Of a stretch of 24,974 nucleotides of DNA, positions 11,876 through 18,481 are shown one piece after another (position 1 is the first letter of the stretch; every line of letters starts with the position of its first letter). The stretch is taken from positions 1 to 24,974 of IMG/VR virus record IMGVR_UViG_3300004461_001807; one strand, written 5' to 3'. A program made the translations under genes and the position numbers. A model generated the notes under the pieces. That model had not been told where the DNA came from. It did not search any database and saw only the letters and a program-made list of their open reading frames with translations. The DNA comes from a virus.

Positions 11876-12295
11876 CTAGTCCTCGAATTTTAATGCCCTT
11901 AGGTTATTAACCTCTTGTTGCAGTTTTTGTAATTCTATTCTTTGTCTGGTTAGTTCCAGCTTATATAGTTGATTACAATCTAATCGTGTTTTAGGTGCAT
12001 TGAGAGGTATAATAATCTTTGCATACACCCCAACATCTTTTACCAAGCCCTCTTGTTCATAGTCTTCAGGGTAACTACCTAAACCACCAGTGTAGGGTCC
12101 GTTTTCGTTTAAAACACCTACTACACCAAACTCTAGGTTTACGCTTCCACCAATGGCCATTGAGCACTCTACGTTGCCCTGAGTCCTTATCCTGTCACTC
12201 GCATAAGACCCTGGAGTGCTAGGTAAGTTTAAATTTAAAGAGCTAGAATCCGCCATAGCGTAGGCAGACACTAGCATTAATATTATAAATCTCAT
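11876..12295 (-). CDS. Exported protein with C-terminal coiled coil, 139 aa
   Basis: Signal peptide at 1-15 (MRFIILMLVSAYAMA). Mature region is Ser/Asn/Gly-rich and beta-like, with one Cys pair (Cys44, Cys107). Residues 107-135 form a helix (LELTRQRIELQKLQQEVNNL). Overlaps the upstream gene by four bases. No family recognised. Confidence 0.65.
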   Translation of the reverse strand: MRFIILMLVSAYAMADSSSLNLNLPSTPGSYASDRIRTQGNVECSMAIGGSVNLEFGVVGVLNENGPYTGGLGSYPEDYEQEGLVKDVGVYAKIIIPLNAPKTRLDCNQLYKLELTRQRIELQKLQQEVNNLRALKFED

Positions 12296-12660
12296 TTAAC
12301 TTTTGAACAAATCCTAGAAGATAGCGATGTCTTTGCACTGCCTGTTACAATCAACTTTGATCTTGAGCAGATATAAACTACCTCTTCTTTGTCCTTCTCC
12401 CGTATATAAATGTCAACTTTCTTTTTTTCAAGGTGTTTAAAGCGCATAACTTTATTTTGCATAGCAAAGGGTACTTTCTCCCACTCCGCATTAAAAACAC
12501 CAAACTCATAGTACTCTACATCTTTTCTCGCATTAAAAAGGGTCATGCTAGTGTATAATACACCCTCAACGTAAGAAGTTTTCAGCTTTGGATAGGTTGG
12601 AGTGAATTCATGAGCACTCGCACCACTTATCATTAGTAATAAAACTAGATAGCGATACAT
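12292..12660 (-). CDS. Exported beta-sandwich protein, pilus-chaperone-like, 122 aa
   Basis: Signal peptide at 1-16. The mature part opens HEFTPTYPKLKTSYVEGVLYTSMTLFNARKDVEYYEF, the first-strand layout of PapD-like periplasmic chaperones (residues to be capped, then TMTLFN). Two cysteines near the C-terminus (YICSRS, ICSKVK) may form a disulfide. It is only one Ig-like domain long, versus two in true chaperones. It directly follows a pilin-like gene (16-base overlap). Confidence 0.6.
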   Translation of the reverse strand: MYRYLVLLLMISGASAHEFTPTYPKLKTSYVEGVLYTSMTLFNARKDVEYYEFGVFNAEWEKVPFAMQNKVMRFKHLEKKKVDIYIREKDKEEVVYICSRSKLIVTGSAKTSLSSRICSKVK

Positions 12661-13133
12661 TCAGCAACCACCACCGCGCGGTATACACCACCCGGAAATG
12701 CTTTACCATACCCGTACTCTGCTTTTGATTCTGTTTTGAACCAGGTGCTTCCAGTAACGGTCAAATTAAACTCAGTAACATTATTAAACTCAACTTTTGC
12801 TGCATCATATCCAGACATGCTAGTATTTGACACTTGAGATGTAGCAACGTCGCCAGTCCATACTACAGTATCAGTCAATGTAGGAGATTGCGAAAAGGAG
12901 GTAGGATACGAAATCCTAGCTTTATACATACTAGCTTGAACTACATCAAATCGAACGATAGGATCAACTCCCCCGTCCGTAGGATCAGTACTTAGTTCAT
13001 CTGCTGTTGGGTTACCGTATACACCTGCGGTATCTGGCGTTACTACGCATTTTGAAGCAACACTTCCAACTACTTCCATATTCGCTGCTTGCGCATTAAA
13101 AGCGCAAAATAATAAAATAATTAATTTTTTCAT
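12645..13133 (-). CDS. Exported protein, spore-coat-U/pilin-like, 162 aa
   Basis: Signal peptide at 1-16 (MKKLIILLFCAFNAQA). Mature start MEVVGSVASKCVVTPDTAGVYG and end GGVYRAVVVAECIAI resemble the first and last strands of secreted fimbrial or SCPU-type subunits, with Cys29 and the C-terminal Cys likely paired. Paired with the chaperone-like gene downstream. I recall near relatives in uncultured marine viruses. Surface display is inferred. Confidence 0.6.
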   Translation of the reverse strand: MKKLIILLFCAFNAQAANMEVVGSVASKCVVTPDTAGVYGNPTADELSTDPTDGGVDPIVRFDVVQASMYKARISYPTSFSQSPTLTDTVVWTGDVATSQVSNTSMSGYDAAKVEFNNVTEFNLTVTGSTWFKTESKAEYGYGKAFPGGVYRAVVVAECIAI

Positions 13134-13154
13134 GTGGTTTCCTCACTTGCTTTG

Positions 13155-14027
13155 TCAATCATATTGAGATTGAACAATTTTTTGGTGCATAATGTCTTGC
13201 GCAAAGTTTACTCTACGCGCACTTGCATTATCCGGCAGATTACTGTCTTTAAGCATTGCTGCATCTGGGTACTCCCCTCCTTTCATCTCTCCCAGATACT
13301 CTGTAGAAAGATAACTCATTCGTATTAGTGCATTATGTAGTAATGCATCCTGCTCTTTTTGCAGACCTGCCCCCGGAGATAAGCCTAACATCTTCTCTAA
13401 ACTATCCCTTACTTTCTTTTCAGTGGCCTTAGCAAATTTATCTCGTGCTTCTTTTTCTTCTTCTTCTTTTTGTGCTTTCATGTTCGCTTCACGGTCTAGT
13501 TCTGCTTGTATATACTCTTCACTAGAAGTATCTATCTCAGGTTCCTGAATTAATGTGAGCGGGTCAATATAGCCCGGACATTTTGGGTCTACCTGAGGAT
13601 TATCACACGGAACATATTGATAAGTATAATAAACTTCTGGGTCTAGTACTGTGCCAAAACCTTCTACTTCGATAGAACCATCACCCCAAAAATCAATTCC
13701 TATGCCACCTACAGGAATTGTTTTGTTAATCGTATTCCCTGGCAAACCTGACCAGTCGTCTGTGGCTCTAAAGATATATCCATTTCCCTGAGCATTCTCA
13801 TTCTGAACATGAACTAACATATCAGCTTCAGGGTCTTTCTCAGTAGTATACTTATAGATCACGTTATTTACAGTCAATCCCGTCGCCTGTGGTAGCACGT
13901 TAGTCATAACCCAATTCAACCCAATATTCGCGGCGTTGGTGGTCGTTCCATATACCTCTTCGCTAGAGTATGAGTAAGAGCAGCAAGCTAACAACACCGG
14001 CACTGCCCATGAGTGTTTTAGTACCAT
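13155..14027 (-). CDS. Large exported protein, 290 aa
   Basis: ATG 14027 (AAAGGA eight bases upstream) yields a proper signal peptide (MVLKHSWAVPVLLACCSYSYS). The longer in-frame start at 14087 would place a Lys-rich stretch in front of it. The mature N-half (22-180) is beta-rich with TTNAANIGLNWV and a Cys pair CDNPQVDPKC. Residues 195-240 are a Glu/Lys coiled coil, followed by a helical C-terminus ending MHQKIVQSQYD. No family recognised. Overlaps the upstream gene by 65 bases. Confidence 0.65.
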   Translation of the reverse strand: MVLKHSWAVPVLLACCSYSYSSEEVYGTTTNAANIGLNWVMTNVLPQATGLTVNNVIYKYTTEKDPEADMLVHVQNENAQGNGYIFRATDDWSGLPGNTINKTIPVGGIGIDFWGDGSIEVEGFGTVLDPEVYYTYQYVPCDNPQVDPKCPGYIDPLTLIQEPEIDTSSEEYIQAELDREANMKAQKEEEEKEARDKFAKATEKKVRDSLEKMLGLSPGAGLQKEQDALLHNALIRMSYLSTEYLGEMKGGEYPDAAMLKDSNLPDNASARRVNFAQDIMHQKIVQSQYD

Positions 14028-14526
14028 CACCGAGTCCTTTTTCCTTTTCTTCCGTCGTTTCGTCCACGGAGGGTTCAAGTTCTTCATTTACTTTCCACGC
14101 TGCTTTTGCTTCTTCTCCAATCAAACCTTCGAAAGGGCAAGGAGTTCCTGCCATCAGCATCGCGTCAAATACTCTCTCATCCTGACATAATGTAGATACC
14201 GCCGCAACTTTCATTCCCATATCGTACAGAGTTTTCGAAAGTTTTAACCGTTCACAGTTTGAGTCAGTTATCTGAGAACCCATAGAGATGCCCAAAATCT
14301 GTGTCTGAACAGCCCCCGCAACTCCAAAAGTACACAAATCGCTGTTTGAAGTGTTGATAGTAGGCGTAATAGCAGACGCAGGAGGAGACCTCAAGGTCGT
14401 CGATGTATCTGATCTTGTATTAACTGTACTGTTAGTAGTAGAGTCAGTACGAATAGTGTTATCATCAATCGGAGCTTCTTCCGCAAATACGGGAAAGGCT
14501 AGTAGTAACAGTAAAATTCTTATCAT
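13963..14526 (-). CDS. Exported protein with C-terminal membrane anchor, 187 aa
   Basis: Signal peptide at 1-15 (MIRILLLLLAFPVFA). Thr/Ser-rich linker at 25-60, a small Cys-containing domain (Cys66, Cys94, Cys118, Cys130), an acidic segment (ELEPSVDETTEEKEKG) and a C-terminal hydrophobic stretch (SAGVVSLLLLLIL). First of five consecutive exported proteins. No family recognised. Confidence 0.62.
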   Translation of the reverse strand: MIRILLLLLAFPVFAEEAPIDDNTIRTDSTTNSTVNTRSDTSTTLRSPPASAITPTINTSNSDLCTFGVAGAVQTQILGISMGSQITDSNCERLKLSKTLYDMGMKVAAVSTLCQDERVFDAMLMAGTPCPFEGLIGEEAKAAWKVNEELEPSVDETTEEKEKGLGDGTKTLMGSAGVVSLLLLLIL

Positions 14527-14585
14527 TTTTATTAGTAGTCTCTTGAGTAGTTGTTTAAATTAATAGTTTAAAGTATCCTATACTT

Positions 14586-14894
14586 CTACCATTTTACCTT
14601 ATCCGCCCAGTAAGCTGCGCTCATCTTACCTTTGGCGATGTTAGCTGCGTGACGGGCCTTAAAAGAACGACGACGAGCAGCAGCTGCCTTAGACTCACCC
14701 GCTTTCTTGGGAGAACCTGAGACACCTTGCTGGCCGAATCGAATTGTTTTTACTTTGCCGCCACTTTTTGCGACAACAACATGGGATTTTTTAGGGTGCT
14801 TGGGGGTTCGTTTAGGTTTATTAAAACCTGAAACCCCAGCTCTTTTAAGGCGGGAATCTTTCTTTCTAACGCTTCTTCGTTTTTTTGCTGCCAC
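14586..14894 (-). CDS. Conserved basic phage protein (DUF6321-like), 102 aa
   Basis: Very basic; motifs SGFNKPKRTPKHPKKSHVVVAK, IRFGQQGVSGSPKKAGESKAAAARR and FKARHAANIAKGKMSAAYW match, from memory, a family widespread in tailed phages and often called DUF6321. Probably nucleic-acid-binding, role unknown. Overlaps the next basic gene by 29 bases. Confidence 0.78.
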   Translation of the reverse strand: MAAKKRRSVRKKDSRLKRAGVSGFNKPKRTPKHPKKSHVVVAKSGGKVKTIRFGQQGVSGSPKKAGESKAAAARRRSFKARHAANIAKGKMSAAYWADKVKW

Positions 14895-15030
14895 TTTTCT
14901 TTCTCTTCTTCTTAAACCCTGCTTTCATCAGGGAATAAGCTTTGGGTGAGATAGTAGACTTTTTCTTCGTTCTACTAGTACCCTTCTTTTTTCGGCGGTT
15001 TATATTTGCATACAATCCACGAGCAGCCAT
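14866..15030 (-). CDS. Small basic phage protein, 54 aa
   Basis: MAARGLYANINRRKKKGTSR then ISPKAYSLMKAGFKKKRKK: a pattern I recall as a short conserved phage protein (GLYANI.KRK..GTSR...SPKAY). About 40% Lys/Arg. Starts on the stop of the gene before it (TAATG). Confidence 0.68.
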   Translation of the reverse strand: MAARGLYANINRRKKKGTSRTKKKSTISPKAYSLMKAGFKKKRKKSGSKKTKKR

Positions 15031-15158
15031 TATTTACGTTTCTTCTTTGATTTCTTTTTCTTCTTAATATTCTTTAAGAAAGCCATTGGCAGCTTTTGCT
15101 TACCTTTTTTGCTTGGACGCCCTCTTTTTTTACCGTAAGTACCTTTTCCTGCTGGCAT
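15030..15158 (-). CDS. Small basic phage protein, 42 aa
   Basis: AGGAG precedes ATG 15158. MPAGKGTYGKKRGRPSKKG has an AT-hook-like KRGRP core, followed by Lys runs. Similar short proteins flank basic virion/DNA proteins in other phages (recalled). Overlaps the end of the BFD-like gene by 85 bases. Confidence 0.65.
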   Translation of the reverse strand: MPAGKGTYGKKRGRPSKKGKQKLPMAFLKNIKKKKKSKKKRK

Positions 15159-15295
15159 GTATAAACTCCTGTTATAAAGCTCTGCGCGTTATTTGGCGCA
15201 ATACATTTACCACATTTCGATCCTACCTTATCTATAAGCCTAGGATCTTTCTCTAAGTCTTTACTGGATATATTATTGCAAATACATACATACAT
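15074..15295 (-). CDS. BFD-like [2Fe-2S] ferredoxin, 73 aa
   Basis: Residues 1-6 MYVCIC and 28-31 CGKC give the four-cysteine set of bacterioferritin-associated ferredoxin (BFD) domains, which bind [2Fe-2S]. The gap between pairs is 21 residues, about ten shorter than in typical BFD, so the helical part between is reduced. BFD in cells releases iron from bacterioferritin; that role here is inferred. GAGG precedes ATG 15295. Downstream of a 0.5-kb structured leader and about 1 kb downstream of iscU. The last 28 residues overlap another gene and may be less constrained. Confidence 0.62.
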   Translation of the reverse strand: MYVCICNNISSKDLEKDPRLIDKVGSKCGKCIAPNNAQSFITGVYTCQQEKVLTVKKEGVQAKKVSKSCQWLS

Positions 15296-15299
15296 AAAG

Positions 15300-15815
15300 A
15301 CCTCTATAATAGGTGGGGGCGCGTTACGCTTTAAGGCTGACTGCTCACCCCCAGGTGTTCGATGAGGTGCAGTGCTTCTTCGGGGAAGTCTTATCTACTC
15401 CATGACAGTTTGCCTCATCTCAGAAATAGTGGCCTTTTATTTACGGGAAAAAGCCATAAAACCTGCAACCGGACTAGATCCTTTTGATTAACGTGGCTTG
15501 CTTACACGGAGATGGTCTACGAGTTCTCTTCTCGGTAGGTCTTTTTGTTTTAACGTCGTCTCCCGCCTGTAAGGTTCGACGTGCCCATAGGAATCGGTAC
15601 CAGTTTATGGGGCAACGGGGTCATTAGCTCCCCAAGGGCAGTTTATATCCGCATCGGACTGCCTTCCGAAGAGTTACTTATCGTAGCAACTACACCGTCT
15701 AACTAGGAGGAAGTTAGAATCCTCCACTCATTTACGCCTGAGGGGTGTGGGCGATACCCCAAATAACTAGGGGATATCTCTAGTGGATTTTAAATAAGAA
15801 TCTCTCTTATTTATG
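15300..15815 (-). ncRNA. Long structured RNA or leader, about 515 nt
   Basis: No gene fits here, yet a perfect promoter (15822-15850) reads into it. At least ten stems can be paired: 15792-15799/15805-15812; GGGGT/ACCCC at 15742-15759; GGAGGA/TCCTCC near 15707-15724; AGTT/AACT near 15672-15691; AAGGGCAGT/ACTGCCTT at 15634-15665; CCCATA/TATGGG at 15583-15610; ACGTCG/CGACGT at 15552-15581; CTAC-GAG/CTC-GTAG at 15517-15538; GGC-TTTT/AAAA-GCC near 15431-15456; GATGAGG/CCTCATC at 15361-15419; TGGGGG/CCCCCA at 15313-15352. It ends directly at the BFD-like ribosome site without a terminator, so it may be a leader or a processed RNA. No known class (tmRNA, RNase P, riboswitch) was recognised. Confidence 0.65.
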
Positions 15816-15821
15816 AATACA

Positions 15822-15850
15822 ATTATATCGGTAAATAGGTTGCGTGTCAA
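15822..15850 (-). promoter_or_regulatory. Sigma70-type promoter of the long structured RNA
   Basis: Minus strand TTGACA (15850-15845), 17-base spacer, TATAAT (15827-15822), preceded by AAATAATTC. Perfect consensus. Confidence 0.9.
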
Positions 15851-15863
15851 GAATTATTTTTTA

Positions 15864-16049
15864 TTAACTGTCAAAATAACTATCGTAATTTGGGTAGGGT
15901 ATTTCCAACTCAAATATTTCTCCTTTATCGTTAGTAATGGTGTAAGTGAAAGTAGCAGTATCGAAACTGTCGTTTACTACTACAGAGATACTTCTCTGTT
16001 TGGCTTTCTTATACTTATTAAAATCAATAATATTAGAAGTAGTCTTCAT
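15864..16049 (-). CDS. Hypothetical protein, 61 aa
   Basis: ATG 16049 chosen over the upstream TTG; AGGA lies about 12 bases before. Starts KTTSNIIDFNKYKKAK and then forms beta strands ending DKGEIFELEIPYPNY. No family recognised. Overlaps the upstream gene by 17 bases. Confidence 0.55.
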   Translation of the reverse strand: MKTTSNIIDFNKYKKAKQRSISVVVNDSFDTATFTYTITNDKGEIFELEIPYPNYDSYFDS

Positions 16050-16290
16050 CAGTTCCAAATCCTGCGGAGGCTAATGCGTCTCCGTCCCAATCAAATAAAT
16101 CATTGTCTCCGTCACTGTAATCTTCTTCAATACGAATTTCGTTTACAATAACTTGTTGAACTAACTCCCACGCATAATCTGCGCTAATTGAAAGCTGAAC
16201 AGAAATCTCTGCCGCCATCTCTTCAGGTTCTTCGTCCCACATTGCTAAAACAATGCTTTCTGCTTCCTGATACAACCTATCCATCATCAT
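16033..16290 (-). CDS. Acidic helical protein, 85 aa
   Basis: Starts with three ATG codons overlapping the IscU stop; AAAGAGAAAC upstream. N-terminal helices (QEAESIVLAMWDEEPEEMA), C-terminus very acidic (YSDGDNDLFDWDGDALA). No family recognised. Could be an IscU partner by position only. Confidence 0.6.
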   Translation of the reverse strand: MMMDRLYQEAESIVLAMWDEEPEEMAAEISVQLSISADYAWELVQQVIVNEIRIEEDYSDGDNDLFDWDGDALASAGFGTDEDYF

Positions 16291-16664
16291 ACTTGTTTCT
16301 CTTTGTAATCCTTTATCGCAGCTTTTATAGCATCTTCTGCTAGTACGCTACAATGAATCTTAACAGGTGGAAGTGCAAGTTCATTAGCTAAGTCAGTATT
16401 TTTTATATTACCCGCCTCTTCTAAGCTCTTGCCCTTCACCCACTCACTTAACAGTGAGCTGGAAGCAATAGCGCTTCCACACCCGTAAGTTTTAAATTTA
16501 GCGTCTAAGATAATATTATCTTTTACGTCTATCTGTAGAACCATTACGTCACCGCACGAAGGCGCACCTACTAAGCCCGTGCCAACAGTCTGGGAATCTT
16601 TGTCGAGTTTTCCCACATTCCGTGGGTTTTCATAATGATCCATAACCTGTTCGCTGTATGCCAC
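16287..16664 (-). CDS. iscU: IscU/NifU-type Fe-S cluster scaffold protein, 125 aa
   Basis: Full-length IscU: start AYSEQVMDHYENPRNVG, cluster ligands Cys37 with Asp39 (APSCGDVM), Cys62 (TYGCGSAIASSS) and His104-Cys105, all at the canonical spacing. The LPPVK motif recognised by HscA is intact at 98-102. IscU assembles [2Fe-2S] clusters using sulfur from IscS; no IscS, HscA or ferredoxin of the isc operon is present, so host partners would be needed. GAAGGAGAGGAC lies upstream. No sign of decay. A BFD-like ferredoxin lies 1 kb downstream on the same strand. An IscU in a phage is unusual. Confidence 0.92.
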   Translation of the reverse strand: MAYSEQVMDHYENPRNVGKLDKDSQTVGTGLVGAPSCGDVMVLQIDVKDNIILDAKFKTYGCGSAIASSSLLSEWVKGKSLEEAGNIKNTDLANELALPPVKIHCSVLAEDAIKAAIKDYKEKQV

Positions 16665-16943
16665 TTAGTCCTCTCCTTCTCGAAGGTTTAACTCTTTCAA
16701 GTATTCGCCTCCCTCTACGGTGGTTTCATGTGCTCTTTCCCACCTTTTAATATTTTCTCGTATTCCATAGCACATTACAGAGTTAACATTAAGAAAAGCA
16801 AAATCATCCAACTCTTTCATTTCCTCTCTACTGAGTTGTGCTAACTTTTTATCGTAGTTCAGCTCAATAAATTCAAGGCACACCATAACAAGCTTATCTT
16901 GTATATGTCTTTCCTTGGCTCTAAATAGCGGTGTATGAATCAC
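16665..16943 (-). CDS. Hypothetical helical protein, 92 aa
   Basis: GTG start overlaps the upstream stop (AAGTGA). Predominantly helical with LVMVCLEFIELNYDKKLAQLSREEM. Two cysteines only. It ends immediately before iscU, so it shares its transcript. No family recognised. Confidence 0.6.
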   Translation of the reverse strand: MIHTPLFRAKERHIQDKLVMVCLEFIELNYDKKLAQLSREEMKELDDFAFLNVNSVMCYGIRENIKRWERAHETTVEGGEYLKELNLREGED

Positions 16944-17221
16944 TTACCAATATCCTTAATGTTATCTTTTCCAATTACCATGTAACCACCTTTATTGTAG
17001 GCGATTGCTACGGTATAGTTTTTACTTTCTTCTCGCTTATACGAAACATCGGCTGGTGGCTTATACTTTGTCATAGGGGCGGAAGGATAGTATTTATCCT
17101 CCCTCGTATTCTTAAACAAAGGGCCAGAAGCGGGGCGAAACACTGGTTCGGTCTTCCGAGTCCTTTTCACACTACGCTTCCTGCCTGAGTAAGAATAGTC
17201 AATACTTCCTGAAATTATCAT
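16940..17221 (-). CDS. Conserved-looking phage protein, 93 aa
   Basis: GAGGGAGAAC precedes ATG 17221. Basic, disordered N-half (SYSGRKRSVKRTRKTEP) and a C-terminal NYTVAIAYNKGGYMVIGKDNIKDIGK segment, a pattern I recall from short phage proteins (AYNKG.Y.VI...I..IGK). Role unknown. First gene after the promoter at 17245-17273; iscU follows it. Confidence 0.65.
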   Translation of the reverse strand: MIISGSIDYSYSGRKRSVKRTRKTEPVFRPASGPLFKNTREDKYYPSAPMTKYKPPADVSYKREESKNYTVAIAYNKGGYMVIGKDNIKDIGK

Positions 17222-17244
17222 AGTTCTCCCTCTGTTAAAATATA

Positions 17245-17273
17245 ATTATACTAGCAAAGAGGATTCTTGTCAA
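17245..17273 (-). promoter_or_regulatory. Sigma70-type promoter of the iscU-containing operon
   Basis: Minus strand TTGACA (17273-17268), 17-base spacer, TATAAT (17250-17245), preceded by AAATAATTC. The stop of the upstream gene lies in TTGACA. Confidence 0.88.
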
Positions 17274-17512
17274 GAATTATTTTCCCGATGTAGTGCTCTT
17301 AGTACTTCTGCCCACTGTTCCTCCGTAACACCAGCATGATGGCCTGGAGCAGCTACTTTTTCCCACCTTGGGAGTTCGCCCGACGGAGCTGTATTCACGT
17401 ACCCGTCAGACGTTATCTTGAGTTCCTCTCCTTCACGCCCACGTTCTTCGTTACCTTCTGCATTCAGTTCGGTTAACGCCTGCTGAAGCAATCTATAGTT
17501 CGGATTCGACAT
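17270..17512 (-). CDS. Hypothetical protein, 80 aa
   Basis: ATG 17512 (TTG 17518 possible), inside the end of the upstream gene. Polar, with GNEERGREGEELKITSDGY and a C-terminal GVTEEQWAEVLRALHRE helix. No family recognised. Confidence 0.58.
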   Translation of the reverse strand: MSNPNYRLLQQALTELNAEGNEERGREGEELKITSDGYVNTAPSGELPRWEKVAAPGHHAGVTEEQWAEVLRALHRENNS

Positions 17513-17789
17513 ATGCAATTACCCTATCAAAAGCTTCTTGTAAGTCATAAAGCTCTTCTTCTGCGGAAGGATCGGTACCCTGAGCGCATACTGCTTCTAG
17601 ATTAATAGCGACCATCGATCGCATTTCGAATAATTCATCCGCAAAGTCATCATTGACAGACATTTCGCAAGCCTTGAAAAACTTTCGCAGCTTATGTCGT
17701 ACTTCAAAATCATTTTTACTGTCAAAGTCAAAAGAGATAGATTCATCATTATGGTCTCGATCTCTCATGCTAAAATTAAAGTTTCTCAT
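17493..17789 (-). CDS. Hypothetical acidic protein, 98 aa
   Basis: Beta-like start (NFNFSMRDRDHNDESISFDF), then helices to the C-terminus (LYDLQEAFDRVIAYVE). Coupled to its upstream neighbour by a 4-base overlap. No family recognised. Confidence 0.6.
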   Translation of the reverse strand: MRNFNFSMRDRDHNDESISFDFDSKNDFEVRHKLRKFFKACEMSVNDDFADELFEMRSMVAINLEAVCAQGTDPSAEEELYDLQEAFDRVIAYVESEL

Positions 17790-17989
17790 ACAGATACACC
17801 TCTCTTGATTAATTCTTTTCGTGCTTTCGCACGGGTTTTCCTTTCTAACCTGCGAAGATCAGAGTCAGGTTTTGTACACAGCTCCACAAGTTCAGAGGTT
17901 TTCACGCCCGCCATTGGAAATACGCGCACAGTTTTAATTTTAGTCTTTCGATCTAATACAACTTCGTTAGGCTTGAATTTTACTGACAT
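17786..17989 (-). CDS. Hypothetical basic protein, 67 aa
   Basis: ATG 17989 after AAAGGA gives MSVKFKPNEVVLDRKTKIKT; the longer start at 18025 would begin inside the leader of the promoter at 18026-18054. The C-terminus is a basic helix (RRLERKTRAKARKELIKRG). No family recognised. Confidence 0.6.
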   Translation of the reverse strand: MSVKFKPNEVVLDRKTKIKTVRVFPMAGVKTSELVELCTKPDSDLRRLERKTRAKARKELIKRGVSV

Positions 17990-18025
17990 TTTATATTTTT
18001 CCTTTGTTTCTTTTAAGATGTGCAT

Positions 18026-18054
18026 ATTATATGGGCTAAAGCTTGTTGTGTCAA
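18026..18054 (-). promoter_or_regulatory. Sigma70-type promoter
   Basis: Minus strand TTGACA (18054-18049), 17-base spacer, TATAAT (18031-18026): perfect consensus, upstream of the gene starting at 17989. Confidence 0.87.
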
Positions 18055-18059
18055 TAACT

Positions 18060-18281
18060 TTATACCTGTTTGCCTGCTTGTATCTCTAACTCAATTAAAA
18101 GTTCCGTATAGTGAATAATTTTTCTCAAGTCATCAATACCACCCTTATCACGCCAGCGAGTAATATACTTCACTATACAACCTTCGGAGAAAGTAAGGCC
18201 GTTTTTCTCCGCATACTCTGTAGGTTGAATAGCATACTTCTTATAGTGGTCTCCACCAACTTGTTTTTCCCACGCACTCAT
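18060..18281 (-). CDS. DUF3310 family protein, 73 aa
   Basis: AAGGAG precedes ATG 18281. EKQVGGDHYKKYAIQPTEYAE, then EGCIVKYITRW and KGGIDDLRKIIHY, are hallmarks of the DUF3310 (SaV-like) family found in many phages, sometimes fused to nucleotide kinases. Function unknown. Complete length. Confidence 0.88.
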   Translation of the reverse strand: MSAWEKQVGGDHYKKYAIQPTEYAEKNGLTFSEGCIVKYITRWRDKGGIDDLRKIIHYTELLIELEIQAGKQV

Positions 18282-18481
18282 ACATTCCACTCCTTTTGTT
18301 CTTCAATAGCCAGTTGGCACATTTGTATATAATCTTTATCCGATTCATCTAATACAGACCAGAACTTACTTACTTCTAGAGTAAGATCGTAGGCGACTTC
18401 TTCATTCTCCAGGTGTTGATTGCTTTCCATCATCTCCTGGAGCTTGTCCATTCTGTGATTGATCTTCTGTTTCAGTCTCAT
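18278..18481 (-). CDS. Small helical protein, 67 aa
   Basis: Charged coiled-coil-like helices (KINHRMDKLQEMMESNQHLE). It overlaps the lipoprotein gene by 80 bases in another frame and the DUF3310 gene by four. No family recognised; the overlap lowers confidence. Confidence 0.5.
   Translation of the reverse strand: MRLKQKINHRMDKLQEMMESNQHLENEEVAYDLTLEVSKFWSVLDESDKDYIQMCQLAIEEQKEWNV

Noticed and set aside
15300-15815. RNase P RNA, tmRNA or group I intron identity for the structured region
   Set aside because: No GAGGAAAGTCC core, no tRNA-like ends or tag frame, and no matched P7 pair; also no split gene at the flanks.
15813-16151. Rightward 112-codon frame
   Set aside because: Overlaps two coupled leftward genes and the promoter; no ribosome site.
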